Assembly: GCA_018971765.1 (NCBI GenBank)
Contig: JAGXAA010000008.1
Coordinates: 1 to 20,590 of the forward strand
DNA: 20,590 bases
Direction: 5' to 3'
From: Patescibacteria group bacterium
GTDB lineage: Bacteria > Patescibacteriota > Minisyncoccia > Phycocordibacterales > GWA1-40-21
In this document: positions 1 to 6,415 of the stretch, in pieces
Layout of the letters: each line of letters begins with the position of its first letter
How positions within the stretch are numbered: position 1 is the stretch's first letter
Notes under the pieces: model-generated
Database searches by the model: none
What the model saw: the letters and a program-made list of their open reading frames with translations, nothing else
What the model was told of the DNA's origin: nothing
Position numbers and translations under genes: made by a program

Positions 1-71
1 AATTCCTGATAGCTTAACCCCGTCAAGGCTTTCATCGCTCTGGGGTCGCGAGAGAGTTGTTGGATGTTCAT
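1..71 (-). CDS. IS transposase, N-terminal fragment (window edge)
   Basis: An open frame starts with ATG at 71 and runs off the left end of the window. Its 23 complete codons read MNIQQLSRDPRAMKALTGLS followed by YQE. The pattern 'RxxxxLTGLSxxEF' is typical of the helix-turn-helix that opens IS5/IS4-type DDE transposases, where it helps bind the transposon ends. The catalytic DDE region lies outside the window. A -10-like box ends 7 bases before the ATG, so the transcript may be leaderless. Seen: the frame and the motif. Inferred: that it belongs to an intact IS. With so few residues the exact family is uncertain. Confidence 0.65.
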   Translation of the reverse strand, partial: MNIQQLSRDPRAMKALTGLSYQE

Positions 72-77
72 GCCGAT

Positions 78-104
78 ATTGTATCAAAAAAGTCTATATG
101 GCAA
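78..104 (-). promoter_or_regulatory. Putative transposase promoter
   Basis: On the minus strand a -35-like TTGCCA (99-104) and a -10 TACAAT (78-83) are separated by 15 bases, slightly short. The -10 ends 7 bases before the ATG at 71, predicting a leaderless mRNA, as for several other genes here. Confidence 0.4.
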
Positions 105-161
105 CAGGTCTATTTAATGCTTCTCGCCCCCCCGTACTTCTCCGGCCCGCTCGCGGACTCG

Positions 162-332
162 TGTGCCAAGGAGAGGACTCGAATCTTACAGGTTCAGTAC
201 CCCGATTGGCTCGCTTGTTCGCGCAGACGCTCCAAGCTCGGCTCAATCGGGCTTCGAGTCCTCTCACGGAAGCGCTCCCAGCGCTTCTTCTCGGCACAAC
301 TCGAAGAATCTGTGCCGAGGAGAGGACTCGAA
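162..332 (-). repeat. Structured element at the 3' end of tRNA-Leu(UAG)
   Basis: The last 22 bases of the tRNA region (311-332) recur as a direct repeat at 162-183 with one mismatch. Between them is an inverted copy of the same tRNA end in two blocks: 253-265 is a perfect 13-base complement of 320-332 (T-arm), and 290-298 is a perfect 9-base complement of 311-319 (acceptor end). The blocks are separated by a perfect 8-bp hairpin, GAAGCGCT/AGCGCTTC (269-287). The 12-base loop at 299-310 is ACTCGAAGAATC on the plus strand. A second hairpin, CCCGATTG/CAATCGGG, lies in the distal part. The same order is found after tRNA-Tyr and tRNA-Lys. No protein is plausibly encoded. Confidence 0.75.
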
Positions 333-394
333 CCTCCATGGGTTGCCCCGCTTGCTCCTAAGGCAAGTACGTCTACCAATTTCGCCACCTCGGC
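313..394 (-). tRNA. tRNA-Leu(UAG)
   Basis: This is a class II tRNA on the minus strand. The acceptor stem GCCGAGG/CCTCGGC, the long variable arm and the T-loop TTCGAGT are visible. The anticodon loop CTTAGGA gives anticodon UAG, reading CUN leucine codons. The discriminator is A. CCA is not encoded; the next bases are CA. The 3' half is repeated, directly and inverted, in the element just downstream. Confidence 0.93.
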
Positions 395-437
395 ATAATG
401 CTAATTTAACACAAATTTGATAAATATCCAAAATATC

Positions 438-1400
438 CTAATAATTTTTACCGCTGATGAAGTCATATATCGCCTTTGATAATTTCTTCATCGGAAAAGT
501 TTTTTTATGACTTTTTGCTTTCAAAGAAGTGAGAATTGCGATAATATATTTAACATTTCCGTCCTCAACAATGCCAGCATCGGAATTGAATTTGAGAATT
601 GATCCGTCTTTGAGCCTGCTTTCAAACCATCCGCCTTTTCGATAGAATTTTGCCGATTTAGGCAGACCCGCGCCAATATTATTATCTTCAAAATGTTTAC
701 CGACTGATAAAAATTTTTTCAAGTTTCGACTTGCCGTTTTGCTGAGCATTTTTCCTTTTTCAACAAGAAACAAGAACTCGGCGATATGTCTGGCGCAAGT
801 TTGGGTAATCGGCGACTTTCTCCATTTTTTCTTTTCAAATTTTCTCGGAATAAATTTTCGGGTAATTTCGCTTCTCTGCCAGTGATATTTTTTGATTATG
901 TTTTTGTTTATATTTTCCCTGCCGACTAAATCAATCAAGCAATTTGCCGCCGTGTTGTCGCTTCGCGAAAGCATGAGTTTCAGCAAGCGCCCGATGTTTT
1001 CTTTATCGCCGGCTTTTAAAAGTTTTTCGCGATCGTAAGGCATTTGTTTTATCTTATCGACGGCATTGATTTTAGATATGGTAATTTTTTTATTTAAATT
1101 TATTGTCTTATTTTCAACTTGCCTTAGTACTTCCGCCGCCACATAAATTTTATAAAGACTTGCCGGATAAATAAACTCGTTCATATCGCACCCGCCCATA
1201 ATCGGTTTCTTTCCGCTCAAGTCTATGATGGCAATCGATACTTTGATGTCATTAAAAAACACGGCAGGATTTTTCGAGTTCCCGCCGTGTCTTGGCATAA
1301 TCTTCAAAAAAGAAAGAATATTTTCTATTGATTTGGACAGTTTGTCATTGTGTCTTAAATTGGAAATTGACATAACGATAAGATAAGTCATTTGAGACAT
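438..1400 (-). CDS. Class A beta-lactamase-like serine hydrolase
   Basis: The 320-residue product has the three marks of the penicillin-recognising serine enzyme fold: SLYK (residues 81-84, the SxxK nucleophile motif), SDN (147-149) and a KTG-like RKGG (254-257). I do not see the omega-loop ExxxN that provides the deacylating glutamate of true class A beta-lactamases; that region is rich in basic residues instead. A D,D-peptidase-like or other cell-wall role is therefore as likely as antibiotic hydrolysis. The N-terminus has only a short hydrophobic stretch and no clear signal peptide. The gene overlaps the end of murE. The ATG at 1400 has GGAAGAG 8 bases upstream. An alternative ATG at 1391 forms an ATGA overlap with the murE stop. 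Either way translation is probably coupled to murE. Confidence 0.8.
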   Translation of the reverse strand: MSQMTYLIVMSISNLRHNDKLSKSIENILSFLKIMPRHGGNSKNPAVFFNDIKVSIAIIDLSGKKPIMGGCDMNEFIYPASLYKIYVAAEVLRQVENKTINLNKKITISKINAVDKIKQMPYDREKLLKAGDKENIGRLLKLMLSRSDNTAANCLIDLVGRENINKNIIKKYHWQRSEITRKFIPRKFEKKKWRKSPITQTCARHIAEFLFLVEKGKMLSKTASRNLKKFLSVGKHFEDNNIGAGLPKSAKFYRKGGWFESRLKDGSILKFNSDAGIVEDGNVKYIIAILTSLKAKSHKKTFPMKKLSKAIYDFISGKNY

Positions 1401-2839
1401 CCGCGCAACTCTTCCATGTCATCAAAAGGATATTTTATACCCTTTATTTCTTGGTATTTTTCGTGGCCTTTGCCCGCCAAAAGAATGATATCGTTCTGTG
1501 AAGCGACAGAGCAGGCTTCTTCTATCGCTTCTCTTCTGTCGGTAAAAGTCAAGGTTTTCCGCACCGCTGAAGCATCAAGCCCCTTTTTCATCTGTTCGAT
1601 TATTTCCTCGGGATTTTCCGACCTGGGATTGTCTGAAGTTAAAATTACAACATCACTTAATTTCCACGCAATCTTCGCCATTATCGGCCTTTTCGTCGCA
1701 TCCCTGTCCCCGCCGCATCCTATTACGGTGATTATTTTCCCGCCATTTTTTCGTATGTCGCGAATGGTTTTTAAAACTTTTTCCACGGCATCGGGAGTGT
1801 GAGCGTAATCGACGATTCCGACAATTCCATTTTCCGACTTGAAATGCTGGAATCTTCCTTCGACAGGATACAACTCGCTCAACACTTTTAAGACTTTATC
1901 TTTATTCTGACCCAAGAGAATCGCCGCGCCATAGATTCCCGTAAAATTATAAGCATTGAAGCTTCCGATCAGTTTTGTTTTGACTCGCGAACTGTCGACA
2001 TCGAGAAGTAATCCATCAAATGAATTTTGTAAAATTTTACATTCAAAATCCGCGGGCGATTTCAAAGAAAAATATTTCTTCATCGCTTTGGAATTTTTGT
2101 CCAGCACTTTGGCGTTTTCATCGTCAAGATTGCTCAAAACAAAAGCGTCGCTTTCTAGCATATTTAAGAACCCTTGCTTCGCTTTCAAATATTCCTCAAA
2201 TGTGCCGTGATAATCCAGATGGTCATGAGTGAGGTTGGTGAATATCGCTCCGGCGAATTTTAATCCATCTATCCGATGTTGAACCACCGAATGCGAACTT
2301 ACTTCCATAAAACAATATTTGCAACCAGCTTTGACCATTTTATCCATCAGCTCATTCAGCGTCAACGAATCGGGAGTCGTATTATTCGTCGATAATTCCT
2401 CGTCACCGATCATATTCCTTACCGTCGAAATCAACCCTGATTTGAATCCTAGTTCTCGAAACAATCTGTAGAGAAGTGTCGCCGTCGTAGTCTTGCCGTT
2501 CGTTCCCGTCACTCCGACAAGTTTTAATTTTGACGAAGGGTCGCCATAAAAATTTCTCGCAATTTGAGCAAGAGCGATTTGAGTATTCGCGGCTTTTATG
2601 TAAGTCGCTTTCTCTTTGATAAAATTCGGCAATTCTTCGCAGATTACCGCGCGCGCTCCATTTTTAATCGCTTTCTCTATAAAATTATGTCCATCGCTTT
2701 TGGCGCCTCGAATGGCGACAAAAAGCGAAGAATGTCGGCATTTCCGGGAATCAATGCAGATTGACGAAATGGCGATATCATCGGAACAACTCATTTCAAT
2801 CGCTTTGAAATTTTTCAACAATTCTTTTAGCGTTTTCAT
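1388..2839 (-). CDS. murE: UDP-N-acetylmuramyl tripeptide synthetase MurE
   Basis: This cytoplasmic Mur ligase adds the third amino acid to UDP-MurNAc-L-Ala-D-Glu using ATP. Visible features are the P-loop TGTNGKTT (residues 111-118), the central-domain motif HDHLDYHG (201-208) followed by the lysine-containing YLKAK that is carbamylated in this family, DNPRSENP (399-406) and GKGHE near the C-terminus. In characterised MurE enzymes DNPR marks selection of meso-diaminopimelate, so an mDAP-type peptidoglycan is inferred. At 483 residues it is full length. The start is supported by AAAGGA about 8 bases before the ATG and by a good promoter upstream. The serine hydrolase gene follows with overlap, making a small cell-wall operon. 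Confidence 0.96.
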   Translation of the reverse strand: MKTLKELLKNFKAIEMSCSDDIAISSICIDSRKCRHSSLFVAIRGAKSDGHNFIEKAIKNGARAVICEELPNFIKEKATYIKAANTQIALAQIARNFYGDPSSKLKLVGVTGTNGKTTTATLLYRLFRELGFKSGLISTVRNMIGDEELSTNNTTPDSLTLNELMDKMVKAGCKYCFMEVSSHSVVQHRIDGLKFAGAIFTNLTHDHLDYHGTFEEYLKAKQGFLNMLESDAFVLSNLDDENAKVLDKNSKAMKKYFSLKSPADFECKILQNSFDGLLLDVDSSRVKTKLIGSFNAYNFTGIYGAAILLGQNKDKVLKVLSELYPVEGRFQHFKSENGIVGIVDYAHTPDAVEKVLKTIRDIRKNGGKIITVIGCGGDRDATKRPIMAKIAWKLSDVVILTSDNPRSENPEEIIEQMKKGLDASAVRKTLTFTDRREAIEEACSVASQNDIILLAGKGHEKYQEIKGIKYPFDDMEELRGCLK

Positions 2840-2867
2840 ACATTATCCTTTCTTTAAAAAGTTCAAT

Positions 2868-2909
2868 TTTACCTCGGTAAAGAATATTCTTTAGTCGTCG
2901 AACAGTCAA
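2868..2909 (-). promoter_or_regulatory. murE promoter with two palindromes
   Basis: On the minus strand TTGACT (2904-2909) and TATTCT (2881-2886) are 17 bases apart. The -10 lies inside a perfect 14-base palindrome, AAAGAATATTCTTT (2879-2892). Near the predicted start of transcription is a second palindrome, TTTACCTCGGTAAA (2868-2881), that could be an operator. The predicted leader is about 35 bases. Confidence 0.55.
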
Positions 2910-2997
2910 TATGCCGCTTTGTTTCAACTGGCGAAGAGCGCGCGGAAAATTCCGATTTTACGTGATGTCCTAACAAAAGCTAAACATAGGTTGAATG

Positions 2998-3016
2998 CCG
3001 CGCGGCTCCGCCGCGG
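2998..3016 (-). terminator. GC-rich hairpin after aspS
   Basis: A GC-only stem (CCGCGCGGC against GCCGCGG, loop TCC) begins a few bases after the aspS stop. No T-run follows, so it may protect the mRNA end rather than terminate transcription. The rest of the gap to murE (2910-2997) holds no gene I can see. Confidence 0.35.
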
Positions 3017-3020
3017 AGGA

Positions 3021-4439
3021 CTATATTTTGGATTTATTTGCCGACTTTTTAATTTGTATGCCGAGCTCCGCAATTTGTTCTTCGCTTATTTCGCTCGGAC
3101 TGTCCATCATCGGGTCGCGAGCGTCGCCAGTCTTTGGGAAAGCGATCACTTCGCGAATATTCGGTTCGTTTTGAAGAATCATCATCACCCTGTCCAAACC
3201 GAGAGCGATTCCGCCGTGCGGAGGCGCGCCGGAAGAAAAAGCCCTGAGCATATGACCGAAATCCCGCCAAATTTTTTCTTTCTCAAAACCCATAATTTCA
3301 AAAACTTTTTGGAGCGCTTCCGTTTTGTGATTTCTTACGCTTCCCCCGCCCGCTTCAAATCCGTTTAGGGCGATGTCGTATTGGGTAGTCAGGATTTCTC
3401 CGATTTTTTCTTTTCTCATCAGCATTTCCACATACTCCGGTTTCGGCGCTGAAAAAGGATTATGCGTGAATGTCCAGCCTCCTTTCTCCGTTTTTTCAAA
3501 AAAAGGAAAATCAATCACCCAGCAAAAAGCCAGCAAATCGGGATTGTTTTTGTCTTCTCTCAAGTCGGGCTTGTCGGAATCGTATTTTTCCATCGCCTCT
3601 TTGTAAGTGATAATGGGAAAAGGAATTTGTTGAATTTTCTTCTGCGGATATAATTCTTTAACCGCCTTTATAAACATTTCTTCCGTCAAACCCATCACGT
3701 CTTTCTGATCCGCAAAGCTCATTTCCAAATCAAGCTGGGTGAATTCCGGCTGTCTGTCGCCTCTCGTGTCCTCGTCTCTTAGACATTTCGCTATCTGAAA
3801 ATACTTTTCCATGCCGCCCGCCATCAAGAGTTGTTTGTATTGCTGGGGCGATTGAGGAAGAGCGTAAAACTTTCCGTTATACAGTCTTGACGGCACGACA
3901 AAATCCCTCGCTCCTTCTGGAGTCGATTTAGTAAGAAGCGGAGTTTCTATTTCAGTAAAATTATTGTCCGACAAATAATTTCTGATGAATTTCATAACCT
4001 CGTGCCGCATTCTCAAATTTTTCTGCATTCGGCCTCTCCTCAAATCAAGATACCTGTTTGCAAGCCGAGTCTCCTCATTCACCTCTCGTCCGTCATCGTT
4101 TATGCCAAAAACCGGAGTGACGGCTTCGTTTAATATTTTGACTTTCATTATTTCCAATTCCACATTGCCATTGACTTCATCTTTATTCACCATCTTTTCC
4201 GGCCGTTTGTTGACTTTGCCGACGATTTCCACCACCCACTCCGAACGAAGCTTGCTGGCGGCGTCGCGCGCTTCTTTATGATTCGGCAAAGCCACCGTCT
4301 GGATTTTGCCGGACATATCCCGCAAGTCGATGAAAATGAGCTTGCCATGGTCGCGGCGGACATCCACCCAGCCTGCGATTTTAATTTCCTCGCCGATTTT
4401 ATCTTTAATGTCTTTTATATATGTTCGTTTCATCATCAT
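3021..4439 (-). CDS. aspS: Aspartyl-tRNA synthetase (no GAD insertion)
   Basis: This enzyme charges tRNA with aspartate. It has an N-terminal OB-fold anticodon-binding domain (about residues 5-110), then a class II catalytic core with LPQSPQQYKQLLM, motif 2 LRDEDTRGDRQPEFTQLD and motif 3 GIALGLDR, all of bacterial type. At 472 residues it is about 120 shorter than E. coli AspRS: the text runs from YDSDKPDLRED almost directly into WVIDFPFFE, so the GAD domain normally between them is absent. Three ATG codons in a row (4439, 4436, 4433) open the gene. A TGC-TAAATT extended -10 at 4441-4446 would place transcription start close to the third. Whether the enzyme also charges tRNA-Asn cannot be judged. 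Confidence 0.95.
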   Translation of the reverse strand: MMMKRTYIKDIKDKIGEEIKIAGWVDVRRDHGKLIFIDLRDMSGKIQTVALPNHKEARDAASKLRSEWVVEIVGKVNKRPEKMVNKDEVNGNVELEIMKVKILNEAVTPVFGINDDGREVNEETRLANRYLDLRRGRMQKNLRMRHEVMKFIRNYLSDNNFTEIETPLLTKSTPEGARDFVVPSRLYNGKFYALPQSPQQYKQLLMAGGMEKYFQIAKCLRDEDTRGDRQPEFTQLDLEMSFADQKDVMGLTEEMFIKAVKELYPQKKIQQIPFPIITYKEAMEKYDSDKPDLREDKNNPDLLAFCWVIDFPFFEKTEKGGWTFTHNPFSAPKPEYVEMLMRKEKIGEILTTQYDIALNGFEAGGGSVRNHKTEALQKVFEIMGFEKEKIWRDFGHMLRAFSSGAPPHGGIALGLDRVMMILQNEPNIREVIAFPKTGDARDPMMDSPSEISEEQIAELGIQIKKSANKSKI

Positions 4440-4463
4440 AAATTTAGCACAAAATTATTTTTT

Positions 4464-4505
4464 AAAAAAGAAAACGGGAAAAATTAACATTTCCCCGTTT
4501 TTTCT
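4464..4505 (-). terminator. Intrinsic terminator between the 2TM gene and aspS
   Basis: On the minus strand AAAACGGG pairs with CCCGTTTT, extended inward by a G-T and three A-T pairs, and is followed by CTTTTTT. It ends the transcript of the gene at 4528-4827. A T-run on the other strand makes it potentially bidirectional. Confidence 0.75.
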
Positions 4506-4527
4506 TTATGAGGATAAAGATGAAATC

Positions 4528-4827
4528 TCAATCCCGCCTCGCTTCGCTTTTTGGCAAATTTTCCTTTTTATTCTTTTCCTTCTTATTCATTGATTCCAAA
4601 TTCCGACAAAAACACGCAAGAATAAGAATAAATCCGGTCATAGCAAGAAAAAAGGCGTAAATCCTTTCTTGATAATCGCCGACAGTGACGCCAAACAATC
4701 CCGCGAGTAACATTACCGCTCCGAACACCTCCGTCGTTTTGGCGAATAAACGCGCTTTCAAGCTTTTTTTAATCTCTTTATTTTCTTGTTCAGGTTCAAA
4801 CTCTTCCGATTTTTCAGACAAAGTCAT
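4528..4827 (-). CDS. Hypothetical two-helix membrane protein
   Basis: The 99-residue product has a charged N-terminus rich in Glu and Lys (about 30 residues), two hydrophobic helices (roughly 32-50 and 57-75) joined by a short turn with GDYQER, and a strongly basic C-terminal tail (NKKEKNKKEN). It is most likely an inner-membrane hairpin with both ends in the cytoplasm. I do not recognise the family. The ATG at 4827 is preferred over an upstream TTG because GAGGA lies 7 bases before it, one of the clearer ribosome sites in the window. It has its own promoter and a strong terminator, so it is probably expressed alone, downstream of parB. Confidence 0.7.
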   Translation of the reverse strand: MTLSEKSEEFEPEQENKEIKKSLKARLFAKTTEVFGAVMLLAGLFGVTVGDYQERIYAFFLAMTGFILILACFCRNLESMNKKEKNKKENLPKSEARRD

Positions 4828-4883
4828 TTTCAATTCCTCTTTCTTTGAAAATTTGAAAAATGAATAAAGAACTTCTGCGCGAG

Positions 4884-4911
4884 ATTATATAAGATCCGCC
4901 TGAATTTTCAA
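4884..4911 (-). promoter_or_regulatory. Promoter of the two-helix membrane protein
   Basis: TTGAAA (4906-4911) and a consensus TATAAT (4884-4889) are 16 bases apart on the minus strand. The leader would be about 50 bases and contains the GAGGA ribosome site. Confidence 0.65.
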
Positions 4912-4955
4912 AATCCAATTTCCGCGCGAAATAAAATTATAAAAAGCGAATCTTA

Positions 4956-5993
4956 TCAAATGCTGAAATTTTTGACTGAATACAAGTCTTCGTTTTCTTG
5001 AGCTTCTATGTCCTCTTTGGGTCTATCGTCTATGAGCGCGGCAGGCTCCGCGGAAACGATTTCTTCGGTCTTGCTTTCCGCAACCTCCGTCGATTTCTGT
5101 CCTTGCTGTTTTTGGCCGGTCATTCGAGCTATGTGCTTTTCCAGCATTTCGCTTGAACTTTTCCGCTTGTTTGATTCAAGCAGATCAAGTATCGCCCTCA
5201 AATCTTCATTTGAAAAAAAGTCTATTCTTATTTTACCCCCATTCTCCTGTTTTTCAATCTGAACTCTCGTGCCGAGAGATTGGGTCAATTTCCCTTCGAG
5301 CTCGGCAATTTCCGGGTCGGGAATGTATTCTTTCTTGCGAATCCTGTCGGAAGCGATTTTTCTGGCTGCCGATTCGGCCTCGCGGACGGTCATTTTTTTG
5401 TAAATTATTTCCTTGAAAAGGACATCCTGCTCCTCCGGCTTTTCTATAAGCATAAGGAGCGGTCTCGTGTGACCTTCCGATATTCTTCCTTCCGAAAGCG
5501 CGCCGAGCATAACTTCAGGCAAGGCCAGTATTCTCAAGGTGTTGGAAACATATTCGCGGCTTTTGCCGACTTTCTGGCCGATTTCAATATGCTTGAAATT
5601 AAATTCGTCAACCAGTCGCTGAAACGCTCGCGCGCGGTCGACGGGATTCAAATCCTCTCTCTGAAGATTTTCAATTATCGCCAATTCAAGCTTGAGCTTG
5701 CCGTCTTCCTCGGCGTTTCTGATAATGACCGGCACCTGAGAGAGTCCGGCGATCTTTGAAGCTCTCAACCTTCTTTCCCCGGAGATAAGTTCGTACTCGA
5801 CGGACAAGCCGCCGTCTTCTTTGTATATTTCCTTGCGAGTCACCACAAGCGGCTGAAGTATCCCGTATTGGCGAATTGAATCGGCCAAGTCTCTGAGCTT
5901 GGATTCGTCAAATTCATGTCTCGGCTGATAAGGATTCGGTTTGACTTTTTCCACCTCTATCCAAAAAATCGAGTTGCTATAAAATTGGTTCAT
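4956..5993 (-). CDS. parB: Chromosome partitioning protein ParB
   Basis: ParB loads at parS sites and slides along DNA as a CTP-dependent clamp, working with ParA in chromosome segregation. Visible features are NPYQPR (residues 20-25), the CTP-binding GERRLRAS (72-79), ENLQREDLNP (108-117), a helix-turn-helix (about 132-157) and a C-terminal dimerisation region after an acidic linker. At 345 residues it is of ordinary length. No parA lies beside it and I found no consensus parS in the window. The gene is transcribed away from tRNA-Leu(CAA) from its own promoter. Confidence 0.94.
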   Translation of the reverse strand: MNQFYSNSIFWIEVEKVKPNPYQPRHEFDESKLRDLADSIRQYGILQPLVVTRKEIYKEDGGLSVEYELISGERRLRASKIAGLSQVPVIIRNAEEDGKLKLELAIIENLQREDLNPVDRARAFQRLVDEFNFKHIEIGQKVGKSREYVSNTLRILALPEVMLGALSEGRISEGHTRPLLMLIEKPEEQDVLFKEIIYKKMTVREAESAARKIASDRIRKKEYIPDPEIAELEGKLTQSLGTRVQIEKQENGGKIRIDFFSNEDLRAILDLLESNKRKSSSEMLEKHIARMTGQKQQGQKSTEVAESKTEEIVSAEPAALIDDRPKEDIEAQENEDLYSVKNFSI

Positions 5994-6015
5994 ATTGAAA
6001 ATTTATTATGCGCGA

Positions 6016-6043
6016 ATTTTAGCATATAATATCGGAGTCGCAA
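6016..6043 (-). promoter_or_regulatory. parB promoter
   Basis: TTGCGA (6038-6043) and TAAAAT (6016-6021) are 16 bases apart. A TGC just before the -10 gives an extended -10. The leader would be about 16 bases. Confidence 0.55.
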
Positions 6044-6045
6044 AA

Positions 6046-6074
6046 TTGATTTTATCTTTCAATTTGAGTAAACT
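6046..6074 (+). promoter_or_regulatory. tRNA-Leu(CAA) promoter
   Basis: TTGATT (6046-6051) and TAAACT (6069-6074) are 17 bases apart, putting transcription start within a few bases of the tRNA at 6084. It is back to back with the parB promoter. Confidence 0.55.
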
Positions 6075-6083
6075 GTGAAATAT

Positions 6084-6168
6084 GCCGCGGTGGCGGAATA
6101 GGCAGACGCATACGACTCAAAATCGTACGGGGCAACCCATGAGAGTTCGATTCTCTCCCGCGGCACCA
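6084..6168 (+). tRNA. tRNA-Leu(CAA)
   Basis: This class II tRNA has the acceptor stem GCCGCGG/CCGCGGC, a long variable arm and the T-loop TTCGATT. The anticodon loop CTCAAAA gives CAA, reading UUG. CCA is encoded (6166-6168). It is followed by a strong terminator and carries none of the 3' elements seen at the Leu(UAG), Tyr and Lys genes. Confidence 0.95.
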
Positions 6169-6174
6169 GAAGAT

Positions 6175-6215
6175 GAAAAAAGTCTGTTAGACATCGAGTG
6201 TCTAACAGACTTTAA
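6175..6215. terminator. Bidirectional terminator shared by tRNA-Leu(CAA) and the small membrane protein
   Basis: A perfect 15-bp stem (6179-6193 with 6199-6213, loop TCGAG) lies between convergent genes. On the minus strand it is followed by TTTTTT, the classical terminator form, for the small gene at 6222-6338. On the plus strand the T-run is weaker. Confidence 0.8.
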
Positions 6216-6221
6216 TTCTTG

Positions 6222-6338
6222 TTAGGGAATAATCAATTTAAATTTTTCACATACAATCATCAGAATAAATATTAAACTTAAAACAGTGATGATTATTGAT
6301 ACGGGCACTTCTTCCTTATTTTTCTTCAAATTATTCAC
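6222..6338 (-). CDS. Small single-helix membrane peptide (38 aa)
   Basis: A GTG at 6338 opens a 38-codon frame ending in TAA at 6222-6224. An AAAGGAG ribosome site 6 bases upstream is one of the best in the window. The peptide has a basic, polar head (NNLKKNKEE), one hydrophobic helix (about residues 11-29, VPVSIIITVLSLIFILMIV) and a short CEKFKLIIP tail, as in small membrane-anchored peptides. A strong terminator follows directly on the same strand. I do not recognise a family. The ribosome site, helix and terminator together support a real gene, but no homology was tested. Confidence 0.6.
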   Translation of the reverse strand: MNNLKKNKEEVPVSIIITVLSLIFILMIVCEKFKLIIP

Positions 6339-6397
6339 ACCTTTCTCCTTTCCAAATTAAAGTTATGAAAAATACTGGGAAAAATCTTCTTTAAGCG

Positions 6398-6403
6398 TAT
6401 AAT
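6398..6403 (+). promoter_or_regulatory. miaA -10 box
   Basis: A consensus TATAAT ends 12 bases before the miaA ATG, so the leader is only about 6 bases and has no room for a ribosome site. A clear -35 is not seen. Confidence 0.5.
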
Positions 6404-6415
6404 GTAATGTAAATT

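Larger units (their letters stand above)
1..125 (-). mobile_element. End of an insertion sequence (partial)
   Basis: This covers the transposase start and its short upstream region up to the C-run at 126-132. One terminal inverted repeat should lie between about 72 and 125, but with only one end visible neither the repeat nor a target duplication can be defined. The outer boundary is a guess. The IS appears to sit in or beside the structured element that follows tRNA-Leu(UAG). Confidence 0.4.

Noticed and set aside
41..56. GGGGTCGCGAGAG on the plus strand, like the core of the tRNA elements
   Set aside because: It is the coding sequence for SRDPR of the transposase and lies on the opposite strand to that expected.
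162..332. Integron attC or a site-specific integrase attL/attR pair as explanation for the tRNA direct repeats
   Set aside because: No GTTRRRY/RYYYAAC boxes or integrase gene were seen, and simple att duplication does not explain the inverted copies; a distant relation cannot be excluded.
94..420. Several open frames of 60-110 codons across the tRNA-Leu region
   Set aside because: They overlap the tRNA and its GC-rich repeats, have no ribosome site and show no protein-like pattern.
3103..3122. CGGGTCGCGAG on the plus strand
   Set aside because: It lies within aspS and encodes ARDP of a conserved segment, with no inverted arms around it.
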